Origin: an uncultured Clostridia bacterium
GTDB lineage: Bacteria; Bacillota; Clostridia; UMGS1883
Direction: 5' to 3'
NCBI GenBank assembly: GCA_934454525.1
Contig: CAKSFM010000008.1
Span: 47,052 to 111,051 of the forward strand
DNA: 64,000 nt
Shown: one piece after another, positions 62,536 to 64,000 of the stretch
How the letters are laid out: each line of letters begins with the position of its first letter
Numbering within the stretch: the first letter of the stretch is position 1
Notes under the pieces: generated by a model
Seen by the model: only the letters and a program-made list of their open reading frames with translations
Databases searched by the model: none
Told to the model about the DNA's origin: nothing
Made by a program: the position numbers and the translations under genes

Positions 62536-63759
62536 ATGCAGTACAAAAAATGCTTACTGACAACCGTTATTCTGTTGGTGATACTGAGCACATTTTTTAT
62601 TTCCGCGCAGGCGGAGGAGTCTGTGTTTAATTCAATATCGCTGCATTTTGATGTTCCCGATATTCCCACTCTGACGGAATGTGATTTAACAATTTCCGTT
62701 TATGACGGTTATGACGCGGCTTGGCTTTCAACGGGAGTGCATAGATTAAAGCGCGGCGAACGCGGCTTTGATATGGAGCTTTCCGTTCCTCAGTATAATA
62801 TAGGAAAAAAGTTTATCGTAAAGCTTATTGACGGAGCTGAGGCGATAACGCTTAACGGCGAGCTTGGAAACGGTTTTATTCTTGAAACATATTCATATCC
62901 TGCGGAAGACGGCAATTCGCTTAAGTATCAGACAAAATTTTACTTGGGCGTGAATCCTTACTACAACAGGGAAGCCGTGATAATGGTTGACGGTGTGAAT
63001 AAAACTTTCTATGCACACTGCTTCATGGGTGAGGAGCTTTATGTTACAACGGATTTGCTCTCCGCACTCGGAATTGATTACAGCTATGATGCCGCGAATG
63101 CAAGAATGACGCTTTCGGCAGGCGGCGGAGCATATACTTATACATGCTATGCCGGAAATGTTTATGCAGTGCGCGGAAGCGAAGCATACAACCTTAACTA
63201 CGCTCCGTTTCTGCTGAACGATTTCTGTTATGTTCCTCTTTATGATGTTGCGGTATATTTTGCCTGCAGCTATAATGTGACGGAGGACACGCAGTACCGC
63301 AGAGTTATAACGCTTAAACCCACGCCCTACCGCACTTCGCAGACATATGCGGAAAAGTATATTAACGGGCGCGGAATCGGCAGCAAAACAAATTATCTGA
63401 TTTGGGTTTCAAAGTCGAACTACACGGTTACGGCATTCAGCGGCAGCGCCGGAAACTGGCGCGAAATTGCGTCTTTCCCGTGCGCGATAGGCGCGCCGTC
63501 ATCGCCGACGGTTGAGGGTTCGTTTGAATATTATCAGCAGCAGGCAAGATGGACTTATGACAAGTTCTACTGCGGACCGATAATGCGTTTTTACTACGGT
63601 TATGCGCTTCATTCAACGCTTATCAGATACAACGGAACGCCGTATGATAATCGCGTCGGAGTTAAGATATCACACGGATGCGTTCGTATAAGACCCGAGG
63701 GAATCAACTGGCTTGTTCAAAACATTCCGCTTCATTCGCGTGTGCTTGTAACAGGTTAA
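62536..63759 (+). CDS. L,D-transpeptidase (YkuD) with copper-amine-oxidase-type stalk
   Basis: A 407-residue exported enzyme. The signal peptide covers about 1-29 (LLTTVILLVILSTFFISAQA). A beta domain and a stalk-like repeat follow (about 150-270, with VDGVNKTFYAHCFMGEELYV). The C-terminal YkuD domain has the catalytic SHGCVRI motif with Cys382. It makes 3-3 cross-links or anchors proteins in peptidoglycan. The ATG at 62536 lies after GGAGTGAGG; an upstream ATG at 62479 is inside the promoter. Confidence 0.92.
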   Translation: MQYKKCLLTTVILLVILSTFFISAQAEESVFNSISLHFDVPDIPTLTECDLTISVYDGYDAAWLSTGVHRLKRGERGFDMELSVPQYNIGKKFIVKLIDGAEAITLNGELGNGFILETYSYPAEDGNSLKYQTKFYLGVNPYYNREAVIMVDGVNKTFYAHCFMGEELYVTTDLLSALGIDYSYDAANARMTLSAGGGAYTYTCYAGNVYAVRGSEAYNLNYAPFLLNDFCYVPLYDVAVYFACSYNVTEDTQYRRVITLKPTPYRTSQTYAEKYINGRGIGSKTNYLIWVSKSNYTVTAFSGSAGNWREIASFPCAIGAPSSPTVEGSFEYYQQQARWTYDKFYCGPIMRFYYGYALHSTLIRYNGTPYDNRVGVKISHGCVRIRPEGINWLVQNIPLHSRVLVTG

Positions 63760-63783
63760 TAACTTGTGACAGATAAAAAAAGA

Positions 63784-63810
63784 GTGCTGCAAAACATGTG
63801 TTTGCAGCAC
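63784..63810 (-). terminator. Hairpin with U-run in the minus direction
   Basis: GTGCTGCAAA pairs with TTTGCAGCAC around a 7-base loop. On the minus strand it is followed by TCTTTTTTT, so it would end minus transcripts; no minus gene lies upstream within the window. On the plus strand it could weakly end the transpeptidase transcript before the tRNA. Confidence 0.6.
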
Positions 63811-63817
63811 CGTATAT

Positions 63818-63894
63818 GTGCCCGTAGCTCAGCTGGATAGAGCAATGGCCTCCGACGCCATGTGTCGTGCGTTCGAATCGCATCGGGCATACCA
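63818..63894 (+). tRNA. tRNA-Arg (anticodon CCG)
   Basis: The acceptor GTGCCCG pairs with CGGGCAT (first pair G-U). The D arm is GCTC/GAGC, the anticodon stem ATGGC/GCCAT encloses CTCCGAC with anticodon CCG (63852-63854), and the T arm is GTGCG, TTCGAAT, CGCAT. CCA is encoded at 63892-63894. It reads CGG codons. Confidence 0.93.
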
Positions 63895-63896
63895 CG

Positions 63897-63927
63897 TCGG
63901 AATGGACTCCGCTCCATTCCGATTTTT
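63897..63927 (+). terminator. Terminator of tRNA-Arg
   Basis: TCGGAATGGA pairs perfectly with TCCATTCCGA around a 6-base loop and is followed by TTTTTCTT. The remaining bases to 64000 show nothing recognisable. Confidence 0.85.
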
Positions 63928-64000
63928 CTTTGCAGAAAAATCAGTCATACGCTCCGTCATTCCTCCTCTTTCGCAAAAAGGCACGCTCGGCTCGCCTGTT

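Noticed and set aside
1..64000. CRISPR arrays, prophage, integrase or known defence genes
   Set aside because: No regularly spaced repeat arrays, phage structural genes, integrases or transposase genes were recognised on either strand.

Overview
The window looks like chromosomal DNA of an anaerobic, Gram-positive member of the Bacillota, most likely class Clostridia. The reasons are an S-layer homology protein, a complete WalRK-YycHI cell-wall regulatory cluster, AddAB instead of RecBCD, a large Bacillus-type SRP RNA upstream of dnaX-ybaB-recR, RicT, a type III pantothenate kinase next to an ECF S-component, and DUF5693- and DUF5685-type proteins. The ATP synthase c subunit carries the full sodium-binding signature, which also fits an anaerobe. 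No rRNA is present, so genus and species cannot be assigned. Most genes are core housekeeping genes. The accessory part is confined to a few intergenic stretches rich in repeats.

Layout. 1-1062 (+): the end of an S-layer homology protein and a TVP38-type membrane protein. 1097-12039 (-): a long run trpS, wecA-like, wecB, atpZ, atpI, atpBEFHAGDC and a small membrane protein, closed by a two-way terminator. 12248-19981 (+): addB-addA and a Ser-rich membrane-anchored protein. 20120-24747 (-): a complete agmatine deiminase operon in the order aguB-aguD-aguA-aguC. 24961-30421 (-): walR-walK, a small secreted protein, then yycH-yycI. 30620-39093 (+): murJ, a DUF5693 protein, holB, ricT, a D-2-hydroxyacid dehydrogenase, a stalk-domain metallo-beta-lactamase protein and a polysaccharide deacetylase. 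39169-40258 (+): a tfoX-like gene and a chloramphenicol acetyltransferase behind a consensus promoter with an operator-like palindrome. 40595-43445: hsp20 with an upstream CIRCE element and a tiny leader ORF, then DUF5685, a J-domain protein and a membrane protein. 43601-45055 (-): coaX and an ECF S-component. 45313-51111 (+): an EF-G-2-like GTPase, rsmA, glyA, and an S-component-like membrane domain fused to a GGDEF domain. 51112-52268: about 1.15 kb of nested repeats with no credible gene. 52269-56819: an alpha/beta hydrolase and a heterodimeric ABC exporter. 57250-63894: recR-ybaB-dnaX, SRP RNA, mscS-hslO, an L,D-transpeptidase and tRNA-Arg(CCG).

Functional themes. Energy: an apparently Na+-coupled ATP synthase, and agmatine deimination that yields ATP through carbamate kinase. 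Envelope: WecA/WecB, MurJ, WalRK-YycHI, the deacetylase and the L,D-transpeptidase. DNA repair and replication: AddAB, RecR, DnaX and HolB. Protein and redox stress: Hsp20, Hsp33 and the J-domain protein.

The least explained items are the ECF S-component/GGDEF fusion, the repeat cluster at 51.1-53.4 kb with relatives near 20.0, 40.3 and 57.6 kb, a hairpin that seems inserted in one repeat copy, and the 17-codon leader ORF between CIRCE and hsp20.
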